A stretch of DNA of 61,183 nt. It comes from Lachnospiraceae bacterium (GTDB taxonomy: Bacteria > Bacillota > Clostridia > Lachnospirales > Lachnospiraceae). The DNA lies in contig VSND01000020.1 of NCBI GenBank assembly GCA_009774145.1, positions 1-61,183 on the forward strand, given 5' to 3'. Under the pieces are notes generated by a model. It was not told where the DNA came from, made no database searches, and was given only the letters and a program-made list of their open reading frames with translations. Of the stretch, positions 33,621-42,929 are shown piece after piece. A program made the position numbers and the translations under genes. Each line of letters begins with the position of its first letter. Position 1 is the first letter of the stretch.

Positions 33621-34316
33621 ATGCTCTATCCAACCATCGGCATTCCCTTCATGGGAACCGGCATTTTCCGGCGATATGATCAGTATCAATACACCCGCTG
33701 TCTCCAGCGTGCCGGGGCAACCGTACAGACGCTTGCCCTGCACGCTTTTTCGGGAGCCGTGGATGCTGCTCTGGAAAAATGCGACGGCTTTTTGTTTCCC
33801 GGCGGACCGGATATCCAGCCGGAACGTTATGGACAGGACCGCCTGCCGTCCTGCCGGGAACCGGAACCTGCCAGAGACGATTTTGAGTTTCTTCTGCTGG
33901 GCGCTGCGCTGGCGGCGCAGAAACCGCTGCTCTGTATCGGAAGGGGCATGCAGCTTCTGAATGTCGCCTTCGGCGGCACACTGATGCAGGATATCCGGTT
34001 AAAGCAGGAATACCAGCACTCTGACTTCTGGCACCGGACAAGCGCCACGCATCCCATTGACCTGGATCCCGACAGCCTTCTGTCGGATCTTCTGGATACG
34101 GATACGCTCTCCGTCAACAGTCTGCATCATCAGGCCGTTGACGAAGTGGGAGAAGGCCTCTGGATCCCGGCAGACAGTCCGGAGGGATTTGCCGAAGCGC
34201 TGGAGCTGGAAGATTATCCTTTCTGTCTTGCCGTGCAGTGGCGCCCGGAATATATGGCCGGGCGCACACCCGTGCAGCAGCGGCTGTTCCAGGCGCTCAC
34301 AGATGCCTGCAGATGA
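33621..34316 (+). CDS. Class-I amidotransferase-like (peptidase C26) protein, likely inactive
   Basis: A 231-residue homologue of gamma-glutamyl-GABA hydrolases (PuuD type). The fold motifs are kept: FLFPGGPDI, GMQLLNVAFGG and NSLHHQAV. The triad is not. Active members read GICRG with the cysteine nucleophile; here the text is CIGRG, with Gly107 at that place and a cysteine two residues earlier. Active members read QWHPE; here it is QWRPE, with Arg208 for the histidine. Only Glu210 remains. It lies 52 bases after the GH13 gene and may be co-transcribed. A binding or regulatory role is more likely than hydrolysis. Confidence 0.8.
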   Translation: MLYPTIGIPFMGTGIFRRYDQYQYTRCLQRAGATVQTLALHAFSGAVDAALEKCDGFLFPGGPDIQPERYGQDRLPSCREPEPARDDFEFLLLGAALAAQKPLLCIGRGMQLLNVAFGGTLMQDIRLKQEYQHSDFWHRTSATHPIDLDPDSLLSDLLDTDTLSVNSLHHQAVDEVGEGLWIPADSPEGFAEALELEDYPFCLAVQWRPEYMAGRTPVQQRLFQALTDACR

Positions 34317-34317
34317 C

Positions 34318-34351
34318 ACGCTCCGCAGTCCGGAAACGGACTGCGGAGCGT
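34318..34351. terminator. 15-bp stem with GAAA tetraloop
   Basis: Perfect arms 34318-34332 and 34337-34351. It separates the convergent amidotransferase-like gene and the HlyD-like adaptor gene. No clear T-run on either side, but the stem is very stable. Confidence 0.75.
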
Positions 34352-34357
34352 CAAACG

Positions 34358-36202
34358 CTATTCTTTGTATCGTATCACATCTTTATCTTCCAGTACCTCT
34401 GTAGAGCTGACAATCAGCTCGGTCTCCCGGCTGATGATGCCTTCCTCAATGGCCGCATAAGAGTCATTCTGATCCAGCACTTTCACATAGACCATCTCAG
34501 CTGCCAGTTCTGTTCCCAGAATCCCGGAACGTTCACTGACGACATATACGAACTTTCGATGATTGGCATCCTCATACAATGCGTTCAGGGGAATACAGCA
34601 GGAAAAGGTGTCGGACTGCGCTTCCACCAGAAAGCTCCCGCTCTGCCCGATGGTACCGACCTGATCCGGCAGGAAGACCCGGGCGTCGTACAGCTCCGGA
34701 TTCATCTCATTTTCCGCCACATAATCCACGGTCAGTTCTTTTGCGGAGGAATTGCCCAGTGTCAGCTTCACCACGTCTCCCTGATTCACATATTTTTTCT
34801 GTTCCTTTGTCAGAGATACCTGAAACTGCATGGGACTTGACAGATCCGCATAGACCACCGCAGCTCCGTCACCCACCCGTTCGCCCGGACTGACCTGGAT
34901 CCGGGTGATGATTCCTTCTGCCTCCGGATATACCTGCCCGGAAGCCTCCTGCACCTTCTTATAAGCCGCCAGCTCTGTCTGCAGCGCTGACAGCTCCAGC
35001 CTGTTTACCTCCAGGCTGCTGTCCGCACCTGCGGGCAGCTGACTGTCCGTCACCTTCCGCCCCGCATCCAGCAGCTGATCGGACTGGGAACGCTCGGCAT
35101 CCTCTACTGCCCGCTCTGCCGTTCCAATGGCATCCTTCAGCGCCCCTTTTTTCTCTTCCCATGCAGACTGCTCGGCATCCTCTCCGCTGAAATCCGGCTT
35201 TTCCACCGGATGAGCCATATGGGATTCATACGCAGCCGCCGCACTTTCGTAAGCATCCTTTGCCTGTTTCTCTGCTGCCTTTGCTGCTTCCAGCTGACCG
35301 GACAGTCCGCTGTTATCATCTTCTGTATCCGGGCCGGAGTCCCCGCCGTTCTCTTTCGCATCCTCTGACTGTCCCTGAGGAACAGAATCTGCATCCGCCG
35401 GATTTTCCTGCGGTCCGGAGCCTTCCCCGTCCCCTGCCGGCTGCCCGGAAGGATTCTCCTCTGCTTCGGGTCCATCCTGCTGACCGGAGGCTTCTTCTCC
35501 CGGCTGCGGCTTCTCCTGGCTGGAAATCTCTTCCTCCAGCCGCTTTACCTCTTCCTGCGCTTCCTCATATGCTTTCTTTTTCTGCTCCGCTTCCTGCCGA
35601 AGCGTTTCCTCTTTTTCAACCCACTCCTCGTATGCCTCCTGTGCCGCCTCTCTGTCTTCTTCCGAAGTCAGATGCACCGGACTGTCCTTATGATCCTCAT
35701 AGGCGTCCTGCGCGTCCTCCAGGTCTTCCCTTGTCCGCTCCAGCGCTTCTGCCGCCTTCTGTTCCGCCCGGGCATAATCCTCCTGCGCCCGGGCATTCTC
35801 CGTCTGCTGCTTCTGCGCATCCAGGCTCCGGTTCTGTTCTATGGAAGCAATCTGCAGCTGAAGCTTTTTGATCTCCAGCTCTTTTTCCTGTATCTTCTGC
35901 TTCAGATCCTCCATATCCAGATCAAAAAGCAGCGTCTCCTTCGTCACCCGGTCGCCGATATTTGCATAGACGGTCCGCACCCGAAGCCCGGAAAGCGCGG
36001 TCACCGCATATTCTCTGCCCTGATGAACGATTCCTTCCGCCTCCACCGTATGGTTGATCGCCATCCGTCTGGGCGTCTCTACCGTCACCTGCGGGAGCTT
36101 TGACGCATAGACGGACCGCGAGATCAGGGTACAGAAAAACATGAATACCAGAAATATGAAAAAAGCGGTCAGTATCTTCTTCTGTCTTTTCCACAATTCC
36201 AT
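34358..36202 (-). CDS. HlyD/RND-type adaptor with a very long coiled coil
   Basis: A 614-residue membrane-fusion-type protein. It has an N-terminal anchor (residues 11-32), a biotinyl-lipoyl half-domain (VTALSGLRVRTVYANIGD region), a coiled-coil hairpin of about 290 residues, the second lipoyl half (GIITRIQVSPGERVG) and beta-barrel domains. A low-complexity acidic insert near residues 230-305, rich in Glu, Gly, Pro and Gln, splits the two helices. Such adaptors in Gram-positives usually serve MacB-type exporters. Here it is the last gene of a solute-binding/permease operon, six bases after a permease stop, and no exporter permease or ATPase is nearby. Confidence 0.85.
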   Translation of the reverse strand: MELWKRQKKILTAFFIFLVFMFFCTLISRSVYASKLPQVTVETPRRMAINHTVEAEGIVHQGREYAVTALSGLRVRTVYANIGDRVTKETLLFDLDMEDLKQKIQEKELEIKKLQLQIASIEQNRSLDAQKQQTENARAQEDYARAEQKAAEALERTREDLEDAQDAYEDHKDSPVHLTSEEDREAAQEAYEEWVEKEETLRQEAEQKKKAYEEAQEEVKRLEEEISSQEKPQPGEEASGQQDGPEAEENPSGQPAGDGEGSGPQENPADADSVPQGQSEDAKENGGDSGPDTEDDNSGLSGQLEAAKAAEKQAKDAYESAAAAYESHMAHPVEKPDFSGEDAEQSAWEEKKGALKDAIGTAERAVEDAERSQSDQLLDAGRKVTDSQLPAGADSSLEVNRLELSALQTELAAYKKVQEASGQVYPEAEGIITRIQVSPGERVGDGAAVVYADLSSPMQFQVSLTKEQKKYVNQGDVVKLTLGNSSAKELTVDYVAENEMNPELYDARVFLPDQVGTIGQSGSFLVEAQSDTFSCCIPLNALYEDANHRKFVYVVSERSGILGTELAAEMVYVKVLDQNDSYAAIEEGIISRETELIVSSTEVLEDKDVIRYKE

Positions 36203-36208
36203 CTTCCA

Positions 36209-37063
36209 TCACTCCTTCAGCGCCGAAGCCACAATTCCCTGTTCCAGATATTCGCGGCCCGACAAAAATACGAATACCGCCGGAATCAGCGTGATAACCG
36301 AAGCCACAAAAGAATATCCCGCCTGTTCCAGACTGATCTCCGGCAGATACAAAGACAGGGGCCACAGGGTCTGATCCTCCAGAAACGCCAGCGGCTGTTC
36401 GATCAGACTCCAGTATTCCAGGAACCCCAGCACCATGGCGGAGAGAATTCCGCCCGACGCCAGAGGAAGCCCCAGTTTTACAAAGATCGTCCACTCTCCT
36501 GCCCCGTCGATCCGCGCCGCTTCCATCAGCCCTCTGGGCAGGTTGCAGAATCCCCGGTATATGAGAAATACCGGATACGTCGAAAAGACTGCCGGCAGGA
36601 TGATGGCCTTATGGGTATCCATCATCTCCAGGCCGTCCAGTACCAGATAGCTGGACAGCATGGTCACCTGGAACGGCATGAGCATGAGCACGATGTACAG
36701 CGTAAACAGAATCCTGCGGAACCGGAACGGGTAGACCGCAAACGCCCATGCTGCCGGCACCGCGATCAGAAGCTGGCCCAGAAGGATACACACCGCAATT
36801 TTCATGGAATTCCAGAAGACGATGAAAAACTGCGGCGTCTGAAACAGAATTCTGCCGTAATGAGAAAACGTCGGATAAACCGGGAAAAACCTCCATGTAA
36901 TCAGTTTTTCCGTATCCGCCATCAGCGGGCGGAGGCTTTCCTGCAGCTCATAGCGGCTCAGAACAGAACCGCTCAAAAGAAACAGGACGGGCGCACAGAA
37001 AAACAGCCCCAGCAGAAGAAGCAGCCCCTTTGCCGCCGCTTTTTGCATTGTTTTTTTCCTCAT
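36209..37063 (-). CDS. ABC sugar-type permease (MalG-like)
   Basis: About 284 residues with six predicted membrane segments and the cytoplasmic EAA loop (EAARIDGAGEWTIFVKLGLPLA, seen as EAARIDGAGE and LPLA). This makes it the second permease of a carbohydrate-type importer. It starts at 37063 behind AAAGGAT and is the partner of the next gene. Confidence 0.9.
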   Translation of the reverse strand: MRKKTMQKAAAKGLLLLLGLFFCAPVLFLLSGSVLSRYELQESLRPLMADTEKLITWRFFPVYPTFSHYGRILFQTPQFFIVFWNSMKIAVCILLGQLLIAVPAAWAFAVYPFRFRRILFTLYIVLMLMPFQVTMLSSYLVLDGLEMMDTHKAIILPAVFSTYPVFLIYRGFCNLPRGLMEAARIDGAGEWTIFVKLGLPLASGGILSAMVLGFLEYWSLIEQPLAFLEDQTLWPLSLYLPEISLEQAGYSFVASVITLIPAVFVFLSGREYLEQGIVASALKE

Positions 37064-37068
37064 GATCG

Positions 37069-38022
37069 CTATCCTTTCTCCTCGTGATCCCACAGCCTCT
37101 GCAGAAGAAGAATGACTGCGAAAAGCACCGCTCCCACACAGACTGCGGACGCCGCCATCTTATCCAGCTCCAGATTCACGAACCAGTTGTTAAACAGATG
37201 CTGCAGAAGGTACATGCTCTCGTGGGGATAGGAACCCGCCACCAGGTACGCTTCCCGGAACACCTTGAAGGAGTTCAGAAAAGAGAGCACCGTGATCGTA
37301 TACAGAGAGCCCTTCAGATTGGGAAAGATCACATACCAGAAACACTGCCGCTTTGTGGCGCCGTCTACTCTGGCAGCTTCCGTCAGCCCTTCGGATACCG
37401 AAAAGATCCCCGCCAGCCAGAGTACCATCGTATAACCCAGGTTCTTCCATATGTAGCTGAACACCAGCACCCAGAAAGACGCCCCTGTCCCCATATAGTC
37501 GGGCATCGCGCCCTCCGGCAGAAGACCTGCCAAAAGCAGTCCCGCATTCAGAAATCCCTGTTTTGCGAAGATCATCTTCCAGATCAGAACGACCGTCGCC
37601 GCAGGCATGGCCATGGGGAGCAGGAACAGGGATTTGATCAGCTGTACTTTTTTCAGCCGGCTCAGCTGCACGGACAGAAAAAGCCCGATTCCAATCAGAA
37701 GCGGCAGGCATACCAGCGTAAAGCGCACCGTATTCTTAACCGCCAGCCGGAATGCCTGATTGGCAAAGACCAGTTCATAATTATGCAGTCCGGTCCACTC
37801 CTCCGTAACGGCCGTCAGAAAGGAACGCCGGACCACATCCGCAAACGGAAGCAGGACAAAGATCAGAACGCCCGCCAGGCTGGGAAGCAGAAAGCCGATC
37901 CAGGCGTACCGGCTCTGAAACGCCGTTTTCTTCACGCCGGATAAAAGCCGCTTCTCTCCCGGTCTATTCTGCCAGATAGATTGACGCTTTTTTAACGATC
38001 TCTGCCGCTCCGTCCTCTGCAC
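37069..38022 (-). CDS. ABC sugar-type permease (MalF/UgpA-like)
   Basis: Up to 317 residues with six membrane segments and the EAA loop (EAARVDGATKRQCFWYVIFPNL, seen as EAARVDGAT and IFPNL). The start is uncertain. The ATG at 38022 would overlap the solute-binding gene by 59 bases; a GTG at 37935 begins VKKTAFQSR just before the first helix but has only a distant purine-rich site. No ATPase gene is present in the cluster, so a shared MsiK/UgpC-type ATPase from elsewhere is probably used. Confidence 0.88.
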   Translation of the reverse strand: MQRTERQRSLKKRQSIWQNRPGEKRLLSGVKKTAFQSRYAWIGFLLPSLAGVLIFVLLPFADVVRRSFLTAVTEEWTGLHNYELVFANQAFRLAVKNTVRFTLVCLPLLIGIGLFLSVQLSRLKKVQLIKSLFLLPMAMPAATVVLIWKMIFAKQGFLNAGLLLAGLLPEGAMPDYMGTGASFWVLVFSYIWKNLGYTMVLWLAGIFSVSEGLTEAARVDGATKRQCFWYVIFPNLKGSLYTITVLSFLNSFKVFREAYLVAGSYPHESMYLLQHLFNNWFVNLELDKMAASAVCVGAVLFAVILLLQRLWDHEEKG

Positions 38023-40288
38023 TCAGTCCGCCCTCCAGTACTTTTCTTCCTGTCTCATATACCAGTTCACACAGCTGCACATCGGTCAGCACCGGCGTCT
38101 TCAGAGACTCCACATACCCGGTAAACCGTTCCCGCTCCGCCTGATCGGGCCAGTACAGAAAAAGTTCCTGTTCCGTCCCATCATCCATGACAAGCATCAT
38201 GTTTCCGTTGCTGGCATTTTCCTCATATGCCGCAAAATGCGCCTCATATGCCGCCCGGTTCACCGGATACCCTTCGTATATATGCTCCTGTGTCTCCCGG
38301 GCAAAGATCAGACGGACAAACTCCTCCGCCTCTGCCTGCTGCCCGGTTCTGGAACTGATCCCCACCATGGCAACCGGAAGGAACGAAGCCGAAACCTGAC
38401 CATTGAAGACCCGGTAATCCAGTCCTTCCTCCAGCCGGAGCACGGAAGTCACATTGTCCAGGCAGAGCTGGATCCCGTCCACATACCCTGCCGCCGCCAT
38501 GGCATGGCCCCGGGTAATATCCAGCACGTTATTGCACACTTCCATCCGGCTCTGTACAGGATCGATTCCGTAGGAGGCCATTTCCTCTGCCTCCGCCGCC
38601 TGTCTTTCCACCTGCTCCGGCACAGCGCCGGCCTGCTCCGCGTCATAGATGCGTTTTACCTGCCTTAAGAACTCCGTGACTGCCGACGGATCCATCTGTC
38701 CGTCATCCCCGGTCCAGGCCGGTGAAGACACCATCCCGAAAAGCCGCAGCATCGTCTCCGGATCGTGGATCCCGAAAATTCCGCCCTGAGGATGATCTTC
38801 CCGCAGCCGCTCCGCCTGATCTGCGATGCACTCCAGATCCTCCATCTGTCCAACCGCGTCCTCTTCTCCTGCAAGAAGCGGCACCCGGATACACATGGGC
38901 ATGACGTAGACCGCTCCGTCCGGATCCGTAAAGCCTTCCACCACACTGGAAAACAGCTCTCCCTCAAGACTGTCCAGCACCGGCCGGATATCCTGAAGCA
39001 TCCCCTTATCCAGATAGCTTTCCATGGGCAGGCCGTCCAGAATGAGCACATCCGGCCCTTCCCCTGCCAGCACCTGGGTATTCAGCCTCCTGACCGCATC
39101 TTCCGCCGTCATGCCGCCGTCAACGGAGAGCCCCACCTCATACCGGACATACAGATCCGTATGCTCTCTTTTATATTCGGTTATGGCCTGACGCACACTC
39201 CTGTTCTCTGTCAGGCTGTAGATCCGGATCTCCTGGTCCGGCATGGAAGGAACCGTCTCATCAAAGGTATAGCGCACCATTCCCACCGAAGGGTTGAACA
39301 CTGCCAGAAATTCCTGATCCGCCATCGCCTTCACCCGGTAGAGATACGAAGACGCATCTCCGAAGACGCTGAGCGCGCCGTCGATCACCTGCTCCATCAT
39401 ACTGCCGCCCAGCACATGCCGGTACATGCCGTCCCTGCTGGCCAGATAGATCACATCTTCTTCGGTGCCGCCCAGCACAACCACCGGATAACCTCCGCCC
39501 GTCCAGGAAACCGTCCCGTCCAGAAGCGCCTGACGGATCCAGGCATCCACAGTCTCCTCCTGAGGCAGCAGCACTCCTTCCTCAAGATCATACCGGTACA
39601 GCCGGTCATGGCCCACTGCCATCAGAATGTCCCCGGAGAAATCCATGTATCCTACGGACCGCTCCGCCATGAACAGTTCCTTCAGACTCTCCTTTTCCAT
39701 ATCCGCCTCATAGACCTTTCCCTGCATGTCTGCCGCAAACAGCCTTCCGTCTTCCTTAAATACAAAAGACTCGATGCAGCTTCCATCCTCCTGGGAAAAT
39801 CCAAAATCCACGATCTTCACCGTTCCGTCCGGCATCCCGAAGACACAGTAATTTCCTTCCCAGTCCTTTGGCACTTCTTTTTCGTATGCCGCCCGCACCT
39901 GCTCCGGCATCTCTCCGGAACAGCTGGCGGCCACGCTTCCGTCCGGCCCCATGACCGCCGTCAGACAGTACACTCCTTCCAGCATGGGAAACCAGTCCGT
40001 CTCCTCGTGCTGCCACGTCTGCCCTCCATCCTGCGACCGGTAAAGTCCTTCGCCGAAACTGATCACCGCAAGACTCCCGTCGTCCAGCCAGCTGACCCCG
40101 CCGTTTCGGTTGATCTCCTGAGGCATTTCATAAAAAGTCTCCATATATCTGCCCATGCCTCCCCGGTCAGACGCATTCGGGCCATGTGCCGGATGCTCTC
40201 CCGAGTCTCCCGTCTGTCCGCCGCAGGCGGACAACAGCAACATCACCGCACAGAAAAAAGCCCCTGTTCTTAACCCTTTTCCTATCAT
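37964..40288 (-). CDS. Asp-box/solute-binding fusion lipoprotein, copy 3
   Basis: A 774-residue lipoprotein. Signal peptide with lipobox LLLSAC. The N-terminal half (to about residue 360) is beta-rich and has one clear Asp box (SQDGGQTW) plus repeated short strand patterns, as in BNR or YCF48 propellers. The C-terminal half is an extracellular family-1 solute-binding domain, beginning around IRIYSLTENRSVRQA and with PDVLILDGLP. It ends EIVKKASIYLAE like its two paralogues. It is the member directly upstream of the two permeases, so it is the best candidate for the working binding protein. Start at 40288 behind GGGAG. It is the most divergent of the three copies. Confidence 0.85.
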   Translation of the reverse strand: MIGKGLRTGAFFCAVMLLLSACGGQTGDSGEHPAHGPNASDRGGMGRYMETFYEMPQEINRNGGVSWLDDGSLAVISFGEGLYRSQDGGQTWQHEETDWFPMLEGVYCLTAVMGPDGSVAASCSGEMPEQVRAAYEKEVPKDWEGNYCVFGMPDGTVKIVDFGFSQEDGSCIESFVFKEDGRLFAADMQGKVYEADMEKESLKELFMAERSVGYMDFSGDILMAVGHDRLYRYDLEEGVLLPQEETVDAWIRQALLDGTVSWTGGGYPVVVLGGTEEDVIYLASRDGMYRHVLGGSMMEQVIDGALSVFGDASSYLYRVKAMADQEFLAVFNPSVGMVRYTFDETVPSMPDQEIRIYSLTENRSVRQAITEYKREHTDLYVRYEVGLSVDGGMTAEDAVRRLNTQVLAGEGPDVLILDGLPMESYLDKGMLQDIRPVLDSLEGELFSSVVEGFTDPDGAVYVMPMCIRVPLLAGEEDAVGQMEDLECIADQAERLREDHPQGGIFGIHDPETMLRLFGMVSSPAWTGDDGQMDPSAVTEFLRQVKRIYDAEQAGAVPEQVERQAAEAEEMASYGIDPVQSRMEVCNNVLDITRGHAMAAAGYVDGIQLCLDNVTSVLRLEEGLDYRVFNGQVSASFLPVAMVGISSRTGQQAEAEEFVRLIFARETQEHIYEGYPVNRAAYEAHFAAYEENASNGNMMLVMDDGTEQELFLYWPDQAERERFTGYVESLKTPVLTDVQLCELVYETGRKVLEGGLSAEDGAAEIVKKASIYLAE

Positions 40289-40329
40289 ATTTTCCCAACT
40301 CCCTGTTCCTGTTCTGCACCCTTCTGCCA

Positions 40330-40368
40330 AGAACCGCCGGGGAACGGCTTATGCGCCCCGGCGGTTCT
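40330..40368 (-). promoter_or_regulatory. 13-bp stem hairpin between copies 2 and 3
   Basis: AGAACCGCCGGGG and its complement flank 13 bases. No T-run follows on the minus strand. In a polycistronic message it may stabilise or attenuate expression and set different levels for the binding proteins. Confidence 0.6.
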
Positions 40369-40409
40369 GCATACGGTCCGAATCTTTCAGACACCGCTTC
40401 CCTGCGGTT

Positions 40410-42764
40410 TTACTCCGCCAGATAGATGGCTGCCTTCTTCACAATCTCTGCCACCGCATCGTCCACACTGGAGCTGCCGGTCAGCGCTCTCTGTCCGACC
40501 TCATACACCACCTCTTCGATCACCGCGTCCCCGGCGCACACTGCAGATGCCGATTCCACCATGCGCTTCAGCTCTGTAAAATGTTCCTCTGTGACCCATC
40601 TGATGTCCAGACCAAAACTCTTTCCGTCCGCCCCGGAGCTGCTGATGCTGATTCCCATATCGTCTTCTCTCGGGTTCTCCTTCAGTGTCTCAAAAGACGC
40701 CATATTCATCGGAAGCCCTGTGCTTACCTCTATATCCTGCAGTTCTCTGCCAAACAGGAAGCGGAAGAAGGTCCATGCAAGCTCGCTGTCTTTGGAACCG
40801 GCAAGGATCCCGACCATTCCTTTCGGAATAAATCCATTCCGGATCTGTCCCTGCCAGGCGCCGAAGCCAAAGTTTTCCTCCTGATTTGCCAGCGTACTGA
40901 TCGTATTGAAATCCCCGTCCATCATAAAGGTGATTCCCATACCGATCTTCTGCTCTCCCATGGCGATATTCACTCCCGCACTGTCCGCAGTCGCAAAATA
41001 TTCCATGGCCCCGCTCCAGTTTATGGAGTTGTCATACCATGTCTTGTATTCCGTCCGTTCTTCTTCCGTAATTCCCGAGACTTCCGCTTCATAGATCCGC
41101 TTCGCCTGCGTGAGAAACTCCTTCAGTTTTTCCTGATCGATGGCGCCGGTCTTCGGATCCGTCCAGGTTCCGGAACAGGTGATTCCCAGCGTGCGCAGAA
41201 GCTTCTCTTCTGCTGCCAGACCGGTCAGCGCCCCTTCCGGGTACTCCCCGCGAAGCGCCTCCACCGCATCTGCAAGGCTTTTCAGATCCGTGATCGATCC
41301 GATGGACTTCTGATCTCCAACCACAAGCGGCATCCGGAACCGGAGCGGAAGATAATAAAGCTTTCCGTTTTCTTTGCACGCCTCCACCAGATTGGGGAAC
41401 AGTGCCTCTTCTCCGCTCAGGCTGCCGGCAATCTCCGTCAGATCCAGGAGCACGCCCTTTTCTTCATAGGAATATCTCGGCAGTCCGTCCAGTACCAGCA
41501 GGTCCGGGCCGGAACCGGACATGATCCTCGTATTCAGATTCTTGATGGCATCCTCCGACGTCATGCCGCTCCCTGTATTCAGTCCGATTTCATAACGTAC
41601 ATAGGCTTCCGGATGCTGTTTCTGGAACAGGCTGACCGCCTGACGGACCGCATAGTTTTCGGTCAGACTGTAGATACTGACCTGCTGATCCGGTATGGTC
41701 GGAATATCCGGATGATACACATACCGGTACATCTTTCCATTGGTATAGAGAATTGCAAATTCATTGTCCGGCAGAACCGCCATCCCGGCAAGCGACATCT
41801 TGGGGTCCCCAAGAGAACTTAAGCTGCCTTCCATGACCTGCTCCACCGCCGTACCGCCCATGACATGGCGGTACAGGCCGCCGGAAAAGGCAAAATAGAC
41901 CACATCCGCTTCCTCGCCTTCTGTCATGACCACGGTATAAGAACCGGAATTGGCTCCGATCTCATCGCCGACATTGTCCATGATAAAGTCCTGCAGAACC
42001 CGGCCGACGTCCGTCACCATCTCATTTTCCATATCATAGAACAGAAGTCCTCTGGAACCGATGTCGATCATGTACGGATCCGTAAAGCATACATAGTCCG
42101 ACACGCCTTCCATCTCAAAAATCTGTCTGGCCGTACCTCCTGTTGGATCCATCTCAAATACCCTGCCGCCTAAGGCATACGCATAGAGCCGGCTGTCCTT
42201 TCCAAACCAGAACTGGTGGATGTTGTTGTTTCCATCCGGTGACTCCAGCGCCGTTGTATTGCCCTTTGGGTCCACATATAAGTATTCCGGATGGTAGCCG
42301 CCCTCCACCGCCTCCGTCTCCGTCTCATCCGCCGGCGGGCTGTAGATCAGCGCCACCGAGCCGTCCGGTGCAATCGCCATATGGGAGATGTAAGCTTCCC
42401 GCAGTTCCCCAAGCCACGGCGTCTCCTTCCAGGTCCAGCTCTCGCCGTTATCTGCCGAGACATACATCCCCGCTGTCTGTTCCAGAAGAGCCAGCTCCCC
42501 TGTCTCCAGCTTCTGCAGACACAGCGTCGGATGACTGCTTCCATATGTCATATCTTCCGGCAGTGTAATCTCCTCTTCCAGATAGCGTCCCATGGACTTC
42601 TCTCCATTGCTCTCACTTTCCGCCGATGCCGCCGGCGCCGGACTGTTCCCGTCTCCGCCGCCCGTCTGCCCGTCGGAACCGTCTTCCCTGCCTTTGCATC
42701 CCTGCAAAAGCAGCATCGCTCCGATCAGCAGACATGCCAAAAGACGTCCGCATTTTTTCCTCAT
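40410..42764 (-). CDS. Asp-box/solute-binding fusion lipoprotein, copy 2
   Basis: A 784-residue lipoprotein (lipobox LLLQGC), with the conserved post-signal block KSMGRYLEEEI, one Asp box (SADNGESW), a beta-rich N-terminal half and a family-1 solute-binding half from about residue 355 (VSIYSLTENYAVRQAV start; PDLLVLDGLPRYSYEEKG seen as LLVLDGLP). Start at 42764, where MRKKCGR begins a normal signal peptide. It has its own copy of the shared two-box promoter (42837-42870). Confidence 0.87.
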   Translation of the reverse strand: MRKKCGRLLACLLIGAMLLLQGCKGREDGSDGQTGGGDGNSPAPAASAESESNGEKSMGRYLEEEITLPEDMTYGSSHPTLCLQKLETGELALLEQTAGMYVSADNGESWTWKETPWLGELREAYISHMAIAPDGSVALIYSPPADETETEAVEGGYHPEYLYVDPKGNTTALESPDGNNNIHQFWFGKDSRLYAYALGGRVFEMDPTGGTARQIFEMEGVSDYVCFTDPYMIDIGSRGLLFYDMENEMVTDVGRVLQDFIMDNVGDEIGANSGSYTVVMTEGEEADVVYFAFSGGLYRHVMGGTAVEQVMEGSLSSLGDPKMSLAGMAVLPDNEFAILYTNGKMYRYVYHPDIPTIPDQQVSIYSLTENYAVRQAVSLFQKQHPEAYVRYEIGLNTGSGMTSEDAIKNLNTRIMSGSGPDLLVLDGLPRYSYEEKGVLLDLTEIAGSLSGEEALFPNLVEACKENGKLYYLPLRFRMPLVVGDQKSIGSITDLKSLADAVEALRGEYPEGALTGLAAEEKLLRTLGITCSGTWTDPKTGAIDQEKLKEFLTQAKRIYEAEVSGITEEERTEYKTWYDNSINWSGAMEYFATADSAGVNIAMGEQKIGMGITFMMDGDFNTISTLANQEENFGFGAWQGQIRNGFIPKGMVGILAGSKDSELAWTFFRFLFGRELQDIEVSTGLPMNMASFETLKENPREDDMGISISSSGADGKSFGLDIRWVTEEHFTELKRMVESASAVCAGDAVIEEVVYEVGQRALTGSSSVDDAVAEIVKKAAIYLAE

Positions 42765-42836
42765 GTTTGAATCCTCTCCTTTCCACATCCTCCACAACGC
42801 ACTGCTTTCCCGGTTTTTCCGGCCCCCTCTGTTCTT

Positions 42837-42870
42837 ATCATATCAGATGAATCTCTAAATATTCTCTAAT
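42837..42870 (-). promoter_or_regulatory. Two-box regulated promoter A (copy 2)
   Basis: On the minus strand: ATTAGAGA, then TTTAGAGA exactly 11 bp later, then 9 bp (TTCATCTGA), then the -10 TATGAT (42837-42842). There is no separate -35; the boxes occupy its place, as for OmpR/PhoB-type activation. Confidence 0.8.
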
Positions 42871-42929
42871 CTCTTCCGCAGATATCTTTGCCGAAAACGG
42901 ACTCCGATCCCGGCGGAACTGTCATTTTT

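Noticed and set aside
38765..40273. Long plus-strand open frames opposite the three binding-protein genes
   Set aside because: The minus strand has lipoboxes, Asp boxes and solute-binding motifs in all three copies; the plus frames have none.
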